Of a stretch of 64,000 bases of DNA, positions 1 through 7,674 are shown piece by piece; within the stretch, counting starts at the first letter, position 1, and each line of letters starts with the position of its first letter. The translations under genes were made by a program, and so were the position numbers. This DNA is from an uncultured Mycoplasmatota bacterium (GTDB taxonomy: Bacteria; Bacillota_I; Bacilli_A; RF39; UBA660): positions 1 to 64,000 of the forward strand of contig USDJ01000001.1 in the NCBI GenBank assembly GCA_900553395.1, written 5' to 3'. Below the pieces are notes generated by a model. It was not told the origin of the DNA. It searched no databases and saw nothing but the letters and a program-made list of their open reading frames with translations.

Positions 1-41
1 CTCTTTTTAATGTACAGGTTTTTAATTAGTGTCTACCAATT

Positions 42-79
42 GGGGTTCATATCATGTCCAAGAAACGGGGTTCATATCA
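42..79. repeat. Two direct copies of a 13-bp repeat
   Basis: GGGGTTCATATCA occurs at 42-54 and again at 67-79, exactly 25 bp apart, in a non-coding stretch at the window edge. Spaced terminal repeats of this kind occur at the ends of some insertion sequences, notably IS21-type elements. No transposase is visible because the window begins here, so a mobile-element end is only an inference. I see nothing else in bases 1-161. Confidence 0.4.
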
Positions 80-161
80 AAAATGCTATTTTTTTGAGTG
101 TTAAAAGCTACACTAACTTTTAAGGTGCTACTTAAAGCACATAATATTTTTAATAAATATA

Positions 162-992
162 CTATTTATACTGGAGTGGTTTAACTCTATCAATATAATC
201 ATCAAATCCTGAAGTATCTATTGATAAACCAAGATCTCTAGCCAATGCACTGTAATCATAGGAATAATAACCATTATAAGCGATATCTGGCTGTAATTTT
301 CGAGATACTCTCACATCAGGAGTAATTTGACGAATTTTTATAGAATTATAATATGTAATTAGTCTATGTTGTAAATCTTTAATCACTTCGGGATTAATAC
401 TTCTTACCTCTCCTTTTAAAGCTTCTAACTGGTCAGGTGACCTATCAGCAAATGTTGGAAAAAATTCTGAAACTTGTCTGTCTTTAATCATTCTTTCAAA
501 ACTAGATTTCATTTCATCAAAAGCAGTTCTATATGCATCCTTAATTTTCTCATTATAATAACCAACATGACTATTATTTGCTTCTTCATATAATTTGTCA
601 ATACTATCCCTTTGAGTAAAATCAAACATAGAGAATACAGTAGGAGATCCGCGATAAGCCAAATTTCTCAATGTTTCAATATTATTATACACGGGCATAC
701 TATTAACCAATAAAGACTGCAAATTTTTTAAAAAATCTAATGTCGAGTCTTCCATTTTTTCTAATGGAACAGCCACCATAAGAGCATTGCTGATTTGGCT
801 AAGTACATCAGCAGCTGCCTGAGCATATCCAAGATATTTAGCACATTGTAAATATCTATTACATTGATTTTCAATACTTTCATAATCTTCTGTCCATTTT
901 GGTAAATTATTTCCCATTTTATATAGATATAAATTTTGAAGACTACTTTGTATTGCTAAATCTACTATATTTTTTATTTCTTTTTCTTTCAT
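162..992 (-). CDS. Hypothetical protein, 276 aa
   Basis: I do not recognise this protein. It is soluble, with no signal peptide or membrane segment. It is mostly helical in composition in the first 200 residues and ends in a Tyr-rich segment (around residues 240-255). The ATG at 992 follows a good ribosome-binding site (AGGAGC, 5 bases upstream). It lies downstream of mbl, separated by about 90 bases, and is the last gene before a possible insertion-sequence end, so it may be accessory. Codon use is AT-rich like its neighbours. Real coding is likely from length and RBS, but the function is unknown. Confidence 0.6.
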   Translation of the reverse strand: MKEKEIKNIVDLAIQSSLQNLYLYKMGNNLPKWTEDYESIENQCNRYLQCAKYLGYAQAAADVLSQISNALMVAVPLEKMEDSTLDFLKNLQSLLVNSMPVYNNIETLRNLAYRGSPTVFSMFDFTQRDSIDKLYEEANNSHVGYYNEKIKDAYRTAFDEMKSSFERMIKDRQVSEFFPTFADRSPDQLEALKGEVRSINPEVIKDLQHRLITYYNSIKIRQITPDVRVSRKLQPDIAYNGYYSYDYSALARDLGLSIDTSGFDDYIDRVKPLQYK

Positions 993-1080
993 TTTTAGCT
1001 CCTAACTTCAATATATTACAAACTAATTATATAACAAACTATATATAAAAGCAATATATATATAAATTATCACGAAAATG

Positions 1081-2076
1081 CTATTTTTTGCTGTCTAATA
1101 AATGAATATTGTCAAGTAAGATACCAGTTCCTTCAGCGACACAAGTAAGTGGACTTTCAGCTATGAATACAGGAACTTTTAATTCATGGGCTAAAAGAGT
1201 ATCGAATCCATGTATCAATGATCCTCCACCAGTCACTACAATTCCTTTATCGATTATATCTGCTGAAAGTTCTGGAGGAGTTTGCTCTAATACATTTTTA
1301 GCTGAATGTATTATTGAGTAAGCACTTTCTCTTAAGGCCTCTTCTACTTCTTCACTACATAAAGTTATAGTATGAGGTAATCCAGTTACTAAATCTCTGC
1401 CTTTAACTTCCATTTTATCATTTCTACCATCAGCATATACAGAGCCTATTTCAAATTTAATGTCTTCAGCTGTTCTGTCACCTATTAATAATTTGTATTT
1501 ATCTTTTATATATTTAATAATATCATTGTCAAAAGTATTGCCTGCTACTTTTATTGATTCACTAGTAACTATATCACCAAGTGATAATATAGCTATATCT
1601 GTAGTTCCTCCGCCGATATCTATAACCATATTTCCGCTAGGCTTTGATATATCAAGTCCTGCACCTATAGCAGCTACTTTTGGTTCTTCTTCTAGAAATA
1701 CTTTTCTAGCTCCAGTCCTCTCAGCTGCCTCTTTTATTGCATTTTTTTCTACTGGAGTTATGTTTGATGGACAACAAATAAGTATACGTGGTCTAGATAA
1801 AAAGCTCTTTCCATTTACTTTTTTTATAAAGCTATTAAGCATCATTTCTGTTATCTCAAAATCAGCTATTACTCCATCTTTCATAGGCCTTATAGCTTGT
1901 ACCTTACCCGGAGTTCTGCCCAACATTTCTCTAGCTTGATGACCTACTGCAAGTATTTTTTTACTATCAGAATCAATTGCTACTATACTAGGCTCATTTA
2001 AAACTATTCCTTGACCTTTAATATAAATTAATACATTAGCTGTTCCTAAATCTATTCCAATATCTTTTGCAAACAT
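1081..2076 (-). CDS. mbl: Mbl, MreB-family actin-like cell-shape protein
   Basis: This is an actin-like ATPase that polymerises under the membrane and guides lateral cell-wall synthesis. The ATP-binding phosphate loops are visible as DLGTAN (residues 9-14) and DIGGGTTD (153-160), with a late TGGGS motif before residue 290. The length of 331 aa is normal for the family. The N-terminus (MFAKDIGIDLGTANVLIY) resembles B. subtilis Mbl more than MreB. Its position directly after spoIIID matches the spoIIID-mbl pair of B. subtilis, which is why I call it Mbl. The organism is therefore probably rod-shaped. Confidence 0.9.
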   Translation of the reverse strand: MFAKDIGIDLGTANVLIYIKGQGIVLNEPSIVAIDSDSKKILAVGHQAREMLGRTPGKVQAIRPMKDGVIADFEITEMMLNSFIKKVNGKSFLSRPRILICCPSNITPVEKNAIKEAAERTGARKVFLEEEPKVAAIGAGLDISKPSGNMVIDIGGGTTDIAILSLGDIVTSESIKVAGNTFDNDIIKYIKDKYKLLIGDRTAEDIKFEIGSVYADGRNDKMEVKGRDLVTGLPHTITLCSEEVEEALRESAYSIIHSAKNVLEQTPPELSADIIDKGIVVTGGGSLIHGFDTLLAHELKVPVFIAESPLTCVAEGTGILLDNIHLLDSKK

Positions 2077-2130
2077 ATAAGAACCTCCACTCTTTATCTA
2101 TTATATCATAATTTCTATGTTTAATTTAAG

Positions 2131-2382
2131 TTATAAAGCATTTTTATACTTTTTTTTAGTAGACTCTCCTCCTCTTATATGTCTAATATCTATATGATAT
2201 CTTAAAATATCGTTTATTTCTTCATAAAGAGCAACATCAATATCAGCAAGCCTTTCGTGTAAATCTTTATGTACAGTACTTTTAGATACATTAAATATTT
2301 TAGCTAGTTCTCTTATTGTTTTTTTTGTATCTTTCATATAATTAGCCTCATCTATTACTCTTTTGATTATTAAAGAATTCAT
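2131..2382 (-). CDS. spoIIID: SpoIIID, mother-cell sporulation transcription factor
   Basis: A small DNA-binding regulator which, in known spore formers, switches mother-cell gene expression after sigma-E. It has 83 residues with a helix-turn-helix around residues 23-45 (TIRELAKIFNVSKSTVHKDL) and the family C-terminal signature (IRHIRGGESTKKKYK). Both match B. subtilis SpoIIID closely. An RBS (GGGGTG) precedes the ATG. It lies between spoIIQ and mbl, as in B. subtilis. SpoIIID is essentially confined to endospore formers and close relatives, so this gene is a strong marker for a sporulation programme. Confidence 0.93.
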   Translation of the reverse strand: MNSLIIKRVIDEANYMKDTKKTIRELAKIFNVSKSTVHKDLHERLADIDVALYEEINDILRYHIDIRHIRGGESTKKKYKNAL

Positions 2383-2431
2383 TTAACACCCCTTCAGTAA
2401 ATTATATATTTAAATCAAATAGTTTATACAT

Positions 2432-2449
2432 AAAAAGAGCTTATGCTCT
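2432..2449 (-). terminator. Intrinsic terminator after spoIIQ
   Basis: On the minus strand a hairpin (AGAGC, loop ATAA, GCTCT) is followed by a short T run. It starts right after the spoIIQ stop codon and separates spoIIQ from spoIIID. Confidence 0.6.
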
Positions 2450-2450
2450 A

Positions 2451-3077
2451 TTATATTTCATTTATTGATTTATCATAATAATTTTCAGGATTAACACAAA
2501 CTCCATTAATTATTAACTCAAAATATAGATGATTATCTAATTCTGTTGATATATTTGATGTCGAACTTTTAGCTATTATATCACCCTTATTTACTACATC
2601 ACCGTTTTTAACATTAATGTCAGTAATGCTTTGATATACACTGTATATTCCATTATTATGGTCTATTGTGATTGAATTTCCTAAAGTTTCATCTTCTTTT
2701 ACTTCTTTAACTGTTCCTGGTAATACTGATATAATATCAAATTGTTCTCCTGAAGAATAAGATACACCACTACTTTGTATATATGTACCTTCATAATATA
2801 TTAATGATTTTTCTTGTATACTAGCATCGCCCAAATAATCATAATAATTTTTTACTATTTTAACTGAAGAATTATTATATGGTTTTCCGATTTTATTATC
2901 AGTATTTACAACTTTAACTTCCTCCTCATAATCTAATATTCCTTTTGAAACATAACTATACTCATCCTTGCCACTATTTTTAACTGTACTTGATAAAAGA
3001 ATAGTTCCACCAACTAACAGAGTAAAAGATAAAGCATACAAACCATAAACAACGGACCTTTTTAACTGTCTTTTCAT
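2451..3077 (-). CDS. spoIIQ: SpoIIQ-like degenerate M23 (LytM) protein
   Basis: A membrane-anchored extracytoplasmic protein with one N-terminal transmembrane segment (about residues 10-30) and a LytM/M23 domain in the C-terminal half. In spore formers SpoIIQ spans the forespore membrane and joins SpoIIIAH in the engulfment channel. The LytM metal motifs are broken: the second one reads HLYFE instead of HLHFE, and no HxxxD is present, so it is probably not a peptidase. The neighbours spoIID and spoIIID support the identity. I chose the ATG at 3077, which follows GAGGTGA, over an upstream in-frame GTG lying inside that RBS. Confidence 0.8.
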   Translation of the reverse strand: MKRQLKRSVVYGLYALSFTLLVGGTILLSSTVKNSGKDEYSYVSKGILDYEEEVKVVNTDNKIGKPYNNSSVKIVKNYYDYLGDASIQEKSLIYYEGTYIQSSGVSYSSGEQFDIISVLPGTVKEVKEDETLGNSITIDHNNGIYSVYQSITDINVKNGDVVNKGDIIAKSSTSNISTELDNHLYFELIINGVCVNPENYYDKSINEI

Positions 3078-3095
3078 TTTATTCACCTCATTTTA

Positions 3096-3124
3096 AGTGT
3101 GAACAAAAAAGTAACTTTTTATAC
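3096..3124 (-). promoter_or_regulatory. Candidate sigma-F/G-type promoter of spoIIQ
   Basis: On the minus strand GTATA (3120-3124) is followed after 15 bases by GTTCACACT (3096-3104). This matches the sigma-F consensus (GTATA, N15, GGNNANANT) with one mismatch. B. subtilis spoIIQ is sigma-F dependent. The leader would be very short because the RBS begins near the expected start site, which lowers confidence. Confidence 0.35.
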
Positions 3125-3130
3125 AATATT

Positions 3131-4045
3131 TTAAAATTTTTTTATTTCAACGCCAGTATAATAATGTTTTAAAATTTCTTCATAATTTTTACCTTCTTTA
3201 GCCATTCCTTCAGCTCCGTATTGACTCATTCCAACACCATGTCCATATCCTTTAGTTTTAATAACTATTTTATCTTGATCATCTATTATTGTAAAATAAG
3301 TTGATTTTAATGATAAACTAGAACATACAAATTTTCCAGTTAGTTCCTTACCATTTATTTTTAGCTTTTTTACTCTGCCAGTCGATGTTTTTTCTAATAT
3401 CTCAACTGTTAAAGACTTACTATATTCTAATGATAATTTGCTATAAAATTCTTCTGGAGTGTATGTTGATACAAAGGTATAAACAGGAGAAATTTCATCC
3501 CAATGACTATCAACGCTTCTTAAATATTCGACTTTAGCTGAAAAAACTTCTTCACTATTTTCAGTAACACCAGGACTTGTAGAGAAAAAAAGGGCTTCAG
3601 CTACTTTACCATCATAGGAAAGATACTCTCCTTTTGTAGATAAAACAGCCATCTTTATTTTATTAATATTATTAGTATATGAATCTTTCCATACAGCAAG
3701 TAAATACTTACTATCTAAATATACTTGATTTGTAACAGTATCAACTACGTCATAATCTTTATTTATATTTCTTTCTATTTGTTTCATAACGTATGAACGA
3801 GAAGCTACAGCTTGAGCTTTTAGTGCCTCTAATTCAAAAGAAACAGGCATTTCTCCAGCCAATACTCCTATTACATATTCTTCTATTGGAACATTAACAA
3901 TAGTTTTTGTACTCTCTTTATAAACTCTGACCACACTATTAGATGAAAAATTAAATTTAATTTCATCATCTCTTATAAAAATAGAAACGATTAAAAAGGG
4001 AATCATAACTATTAAAAAAGAAAAAAGTAGTATTTTTTTTAGCAA
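3131..4045 (-). CDS. spoIID: SpoIID, engulfment lytic transglycosylase
   Basis: SpoIID cuts denuded glycan strands during forespore engulfment, together with SpoIIM and SpoIIP in known spore formers. The protein has an N-terminal transmembrane anchor (about residues 5-24), the SpoIID domain with the catalytic GEMP motif (Glu at about 65), and the C-terminal GYGHGVGMSQYGA signature. Its 304 aa are close to the family length. Translation starts at a TTG preceded by GGAGAGG. It lies upstream of spoIIQ, as in B. subtilis. Confidence 0.93.
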   Translation of the reverse strand: MLKKILLFSFLIVMIPFLIVSIFIRDDEIKFNFSSNSVVRVYKESTKTIVNVPIEEYVIGVLAGEMPVSFELEALKAQAVASRSYVMKQIERNINKDYDVVDTVTNQVYLDSKYLLAVWKDSYTNNINKIKMAVLSTKGEYLSYDGKVAEALFFSTSPGVTENSEEVFSAKVEYLRSVDSHWDEISPVYTFVSTYTPEEFYSKLSLEYSKSLTVEILEKTSTGRVKKLKINGKELTGKFVCSSLSLKSTYFTIIDDQDKIVIKTKGYGHGVGMSQYGAEGMAKEGKNYEEILKHYYTGVEIKKF

Positions 4046-4069
4046 GATATCCTCTCCTTTAAAAACATA

Positions 4070-4267
4070 CTACTTTATTATTTGACAATTAATTGAAAAA
4101 TCATACACAAAATTAACAACTAAATAAGATATGCATATAGCAAGTAATAAATAAATAATTCTTGCTTGATACACTCTTGATTGTTTAAATAGTTTATTTA
4201 AATCTAATCCTTCCATAGCCCAAATTGATAAAGGCAATATAGTTATATACAAAATAGTTTTAATCAT
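4070..4267 (-). CDS. ywzB: YwzB-like small membrane protein (DUF1146)
   Basis: A 65-residue protein with two membrane segments (about 4-20 and 37-56) and the DUF1146 core LDLNKLFKQSRVYQARIIYL. Its function is unknown in the family. The gene overlaps rpiB by 8 bases and sits just upstream of spoIID, the position of ywzB near spoIID in B. subtilis. The synteny and the conserved central motif make the assignment fairly firm. Confidence 0.8.
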   Translation of the reverse strand: MIKTILYITILPLSIWAMEGLDLNKLFKQSRVYQARIIYLLLAICISYLVVNFVYDFSINCQIIK

Positions 4268-4706
4268 TTTCGTATTCCTTTATTTGATTTACTCTTTCTA
4301 AATATGCTGGATCCATAGTATCTTCTTTAGTATTTAAAAAGGCCTCAACTATTTTTATATTATCTTCTATACTAACATCGTCACCGGATAAGGCAATAAC
4401 ATTAATAAAATCTTTTTCTCTGCCGTGTATTGCTTCTGCAATGCTATTTATCTTACCACATCTAATTCCTTTTACTTTATTACATGCGATAGATATTCCT
4501 ATAGCACTACCACATATAGCTATACCAAAATCTACTTCTTTTTTTGCTACTTTCTCTCCAAGTAAAAAACCATATTTTGTATAATCTACTCTATCACTAG
4601 TATCTGTACCATAGTTTACTACATCATAACCCTTAAGAGTTAAAAAATTTATCAAATTTTGTTTAAGTGTAACTCCATGATGATCATTAGCTATCCCTAT
4701 CTTCAT
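4260..4706 (-). CDS. rpiB: RpiB/LacAB-family sugar-phosphate isomerase
   Basis: Probably interconverts ribose-5-phosphate and ribulose-5-phosphate in the pentose phosphate pathway. The family pattern is present: NDHHG at the N-terminus (residues 7-11), and CGSAIGISIACNKVKGIRC around residue 65, which includes the active-site Cys. The usual CGTGIG is CGSAIG here and the following helix differs from typical RpiB, so another aldose-ketose phosphate substrate is possible. It overlaps the flippase gene by 4 bases and ywzB by 8, indicating translational coupling. Confidence 0.75.
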   Translation of the reverse strand: MKIGIANDHHGVTLKQNLINFLTLKGYDVVNYGTDTSDRVDYTKYGFLLGEKVAKKEVDFGIAICGSAIGISIACNKVKGIRCGKINSIAEAIHGREKDFINVIALSGDDVSIEDNIKIVEAFLNTKEDTMDPAYLERVNQIKEYEND

Positions 4707-6304
4707 TTTTTTCTTCTCCTTTCAAATAAGCTACTTAAATTACCATTTTTATAATTTATTATAAAGTATGCTCCAAAGCTTATTAATGCATATACCACAA
4801 GTATTGGTATTTGAACTAATCTTCCTGATAAATCATTAGGTATCACAAGTTTTAATAAAACTATAATCAAAATAAATACGCACCAAGAAAATAAATAACT
4901 AGGTAATCTTTTTATAGTATCACTAAAACTGAATTTATACTTTTTGTTCAATATTATTAGTGGCATAAAAGTTGCTATAGAGTATCCTATTAAAGATGCT
5001 ACAATTGCGCCATGACAAGCTTCTATATTAAATTTATTGAATAATAACATCATTGGAACATCTAATGAAGCATTTATAATAAGACCTATAAATACACTAA
5101 TGATTACTAATTTATATTTGCTTAATCCTTGTAAAGTATTAACTACTATAGAATATAAGCCGCCAAATAGTGCTGAAAATACAAAAGTCTTATAAACTAT
5201 AGGGCCATACGTACTATGTCCATAAAATAATGTCCACACATTATTTGATAATAATGATAAAAACAAAGTAGCAGGAAGTATTATTAATAATACACATTGA
5301 ATAGCTTTATTAAATTTATTGTTAACATCATCCATGTCACCTTTTGTATAACTTGAAACTATATTTGGAATAAGACTTGTAGTAAGTCCCGTTACAACTG
5401 CTAAAATTATATTGTTTAATTTTATACCCCAAGTAGTAAATACGCTTACAACAGACTCTGTTATATTGACAGGTACTTTAAGTATATCATTCATAGTTCT
5501 TGAAACTAAAATCATGTCAACTGTTACATACAAATTATATATTAAGCTTATTAAAATAAAAGGTATTGAATATTTCAATATTTTTTTTATAATTTCTTTG
5601 CTTGATATTATCTTTGAATCTCGAATATTCTTATCGGGCAAAAGCTTAGATTTATTTATTTTAATTTTTAAATATATGTATGCTATTACAGCACCAAAAA
5701 ATGCTCCACTTACTGCAATTCCTACAGCAGTTTTAAGATCAGTTTTAAGCATATTTAAGCAAACATAACTTCCTACTAAGATAACCGCTACTCTTACTAC
5801 TTGTTCTATTACTTGACTAACACTAGTAGGAGCTATATATTTATTTCCTTGTAAAAATCCCTTAGTAACACTTAAAAATGGCACTACTAGAATCGCTAAT
5901 GATACCATTCTTATAACAAATCCTATATCAGAATATGTATTTCCGCCAGTAGCATTTCCTATTATTAGCTTGCCTATTTGAGGGGCAAATGTAAATAATA
6001 TTATAAATATTATGACAGATAATATAGATATTATTTTTAGAGCTAATTTATATGTATCTCTAACAGCACTTTTTAATCCAAGTGCCATATATTCACTAGT
6101 CAGTTTACTAATTGCAAATGGGAATCCAGCACTTGATATAGATAAAAAAAGTTGATAAATGTTATAAGCATAACCATAAAGAGCTCCACCTTGTTCACCT
6201 ATAATAGCGTTAAATGGAATTACATATAAAAGTCCAATAACTTTTACTATAACAATTCCGATTGTTGCTATAATAGCGCCTTCCATAAATGTATTCTTCT
6301 TCAT
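4703..6304 (-). CDS. SpoVB/MurJ-type polysaccharide or lipid II flippase
   Basis: A 533-residue integral membrane protein of the MOP (MATE/MVF) superfamily with about 14 hydrophobic segments. The N-terminal segment (IVKVIGLLYVIPFNAIIGEQ) is typical of SpoVB/YtgP-like flippases, which move lipid-linked cell-wall precursors across the membrane. It heads the minus-strand cluster with rpiB, ywzB and spoIID. It could be the housekeeping lipid II flippase or a sporulation-specific SpoVB; sequence alone does not decide. Confidence 0.85.
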   Translation of the reverse strand: MKKNTFMEGAIIATIGIVIVKVIGLLYVIPFNAIIGEQGGALYGYAYNIYQLFLSISSAGFPFAISKLTSEYMALGLKSAVRDTYKLALKIISILSVIIFIILFTFAPQIGKLIIGNATGGNTYSDIGFVIRMVSLAILVVPFLSVTKGFLQGNKYIAPTSVSQVIEQVVRVAVILVGSYVCLNMLKTDLKTAVGIAVSGAFFGAVIAYIYLKIKINKSKLLPDKNIRDSKIISSKEIIKKILKYSIPFILISLIYNLYVTVDMILVSRTMNDILKVPVNITESVVSVFTTWGIKLNNIILAVVTGLTTSLIPNIVSSYTKGDMDDVNNKFNKAIQCVLLIILPATLFLSLLSNNVWTLFYGHSTYGPIVYKTFVFSALFGGLYSIVVNTLQGLSKYKLVIISVFIGLIINASLDVPMMLLFNKFNIEACHGAIVASLIGYSIATFMPLIILNKKYKFSFSDTIKRLPSYLFSWCVFILIIVLLKLVIPNDLSGRLVQIPILVVYALISFGAYFIINYKNGNLSSLFERRRKK

Positions 6305-6384
6305 ATCCCACCTCTATTTTATTATTATACTATTTTTTACTTTTTTTAACAAGTTATATAAACTAAAAATAATGGGCCACTTAG

Positions 6385-6413
6385 TTGTAAAGTAACTATT
6401 TTTAGGTTATAAT
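6385..6413 (+). promoter_or_regulatory. Sigma-A promoter for femX
   Basis: TTGTAA (6385-6390), a 17-base spacer and TATAAT (6408-6413) lie 24 bases before the femX start in the divergent intergenic region. Confidence 0.75.
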
Positions 6414-6436
6414 ATTTAAAGGAAGAATGTGATAAT

Positions 6437-7627
6437 GTGTATAGTTTTAACAGCAATTTAAAAAAAGAGGAATATGATAAATTTGTTGAAAATTATTCTA
6501 TGGCTAGTTTTATGCAAGATTATAATTGGGCAAATGTAAAAGATAATTGGAAAAGTTTTCATTGTGGACTTTATAAAAATAAAAAGCTTGTTGGAGTTTG
6601 CCTAATTTTAGTGAAAAAATTATTAAAAAATTTAAATGTATTTTATATACCAAGAGGATATTTAATAGACTTTGAAAATCTTGAAGATTTAAGAGAAATG
6701 ACTAAGAATGTTAAATCTTTAGCTAAGAAAAATAAAGCATATATGATAAAAATAGATCCAAATTTCTGTATAAGTGATAATGGTTTTAAAACAAGTGATG
6801 TAGAACACAATTATTCTAATAATTTTGATATTAAGCATAAAAATTTATTAACTTTAGGATATAAATATTGTGGTATTCAAAAAGATATTCATAAAAATTT
6901 TCAGCCACAATATAATATATTTGCCCCAATGTGTGACACTTCTTCTAACATTTTAACCAAAGAAGAAGTCCTAAAGCACTACAATAGAATTAAATCATAT
7001 ATGGGAGCATATCAGGAAAAAAGAGGTGTATCTTTTCATATAACTGATGATATATCTGAAGTAGATAAATTAGTTTATTTATTAAAACAAACAGAAAAGA
7101 AACAACATATTAATTTAAGAAATAAAGAATATTTCTTAAAAATCATGAAAAATTACAAAGGATATTCATATTTAGTATTTGGTAGTATCAATCTTGACAA
7201 GTATAAATCATTTCTAGAAAAAGAAAATAAGCTTAACTTAATCAATGAAGTTGAAGAGCTAAAAAAAGAGCGCGGCAATGTATTAACTTTATCAGGTGCA
7301 CTTATATTATTGCCTAAAAATAAAAAAGGTATTAGAACAAGTGAATACTTATATGCTGGTAATAATTTAAATTTAAATAAGTTACATGTATCAACTGCAT
7401 TGGTATTTGAAATTATTAAATTCTCCATAGAGAATAATTGTCATTATTGTAATTTGGGCGGAGTTAATGGAACACTTGACGATAGACTTACTAAATTTAA
7501 GCAGAATTTTAATGGAAGAATCATGGAATTTGCTGGTGAATATGATTTACCAGTATCTCCAATATATTATCCAATAAAATTACTTTATCCTATAGCTCTT
7601 AAGGTTTATAGAAAACTAAAAAAATAA
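6437..7627 (+). CDS. femX: FemABX-family peptidoglycan bridge aminoacyltransferase
   Basis: Probably adds an amino acid from aminoacyl-tRNA to the lysine of lipid II, starting a peptidoglycan cross-bridge. The 396 residues show the two-GNAT-fold FemABX pattern, ending in the conserved region GGVNGTLDDRLTKFKQNF (about residues 338-355) followed by a Pro/Tyr-rich end. Start is a GTG at 6437 with GGAAG upstream. Of the family members, FemX/MurM types fit best, but the exact residue added cannot be told. It lies alone on the plus strand, opposite to its neighbours, with its own promoter and terminator. Confidence 0.8.
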   Translation: MYSFNSNLKKEEYDKFVENYSMASFMQDYNWANVKDNWKSFHCGLYKNKKLVGVCLILVKKLLKNLNVFYIPRGYLIDFENLEDLREMTKNVKSLAKKNKAYMIKIDPNFCISDNGFKTSDVEHNYSNNFDIKHKNLLTLGYKYCGIQKDIHKNFQPQYNIFAPMCDTSSNILTKEEVLKHYNRIKSYMGAYQEKRGVSFHITDDISEVDKLVYLLKQTEKKQHINLRNKEYFLKIMKNYKGYSYLVFGSINLDKYKSFLEKENKLNLINEVEELKKERGNVLTLSGALILLPKNKKGIRTSEYLYAGNNLNLNKLHVSTALVFEIIKFSIENNCHYCNLGGVNGTLDDRLTKFKQNFNGRIMEFAGEYDLPVSPIYYPIKLLYPIALKVYRKLKK

Positions 7628-7662
7628 AAAGTAAGAGATAAATGTTTGTCTCTTACTTTTTT
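7626..7662. terminator. Bidirectional terminator between femX and the 509-aa gene
   Basis: A perfect 13-bp inverted repeat (AAAAAGTAAGAGA / TCTCTTACTTTTT) with flanking A and T runs lies between two convergent genes, so it can terminate both. Confidence 0.85.
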
Positions 7663-7674
7663 GTTACTCGTAAA

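Noticed and set aside
1109..1321. Plus-strand open frames inside mbl, dnaX, gyrA, gyrB, mfd and others
   Set aside because: They are antisense shadows of clear genes, with no RBS and no recognisable sequence.
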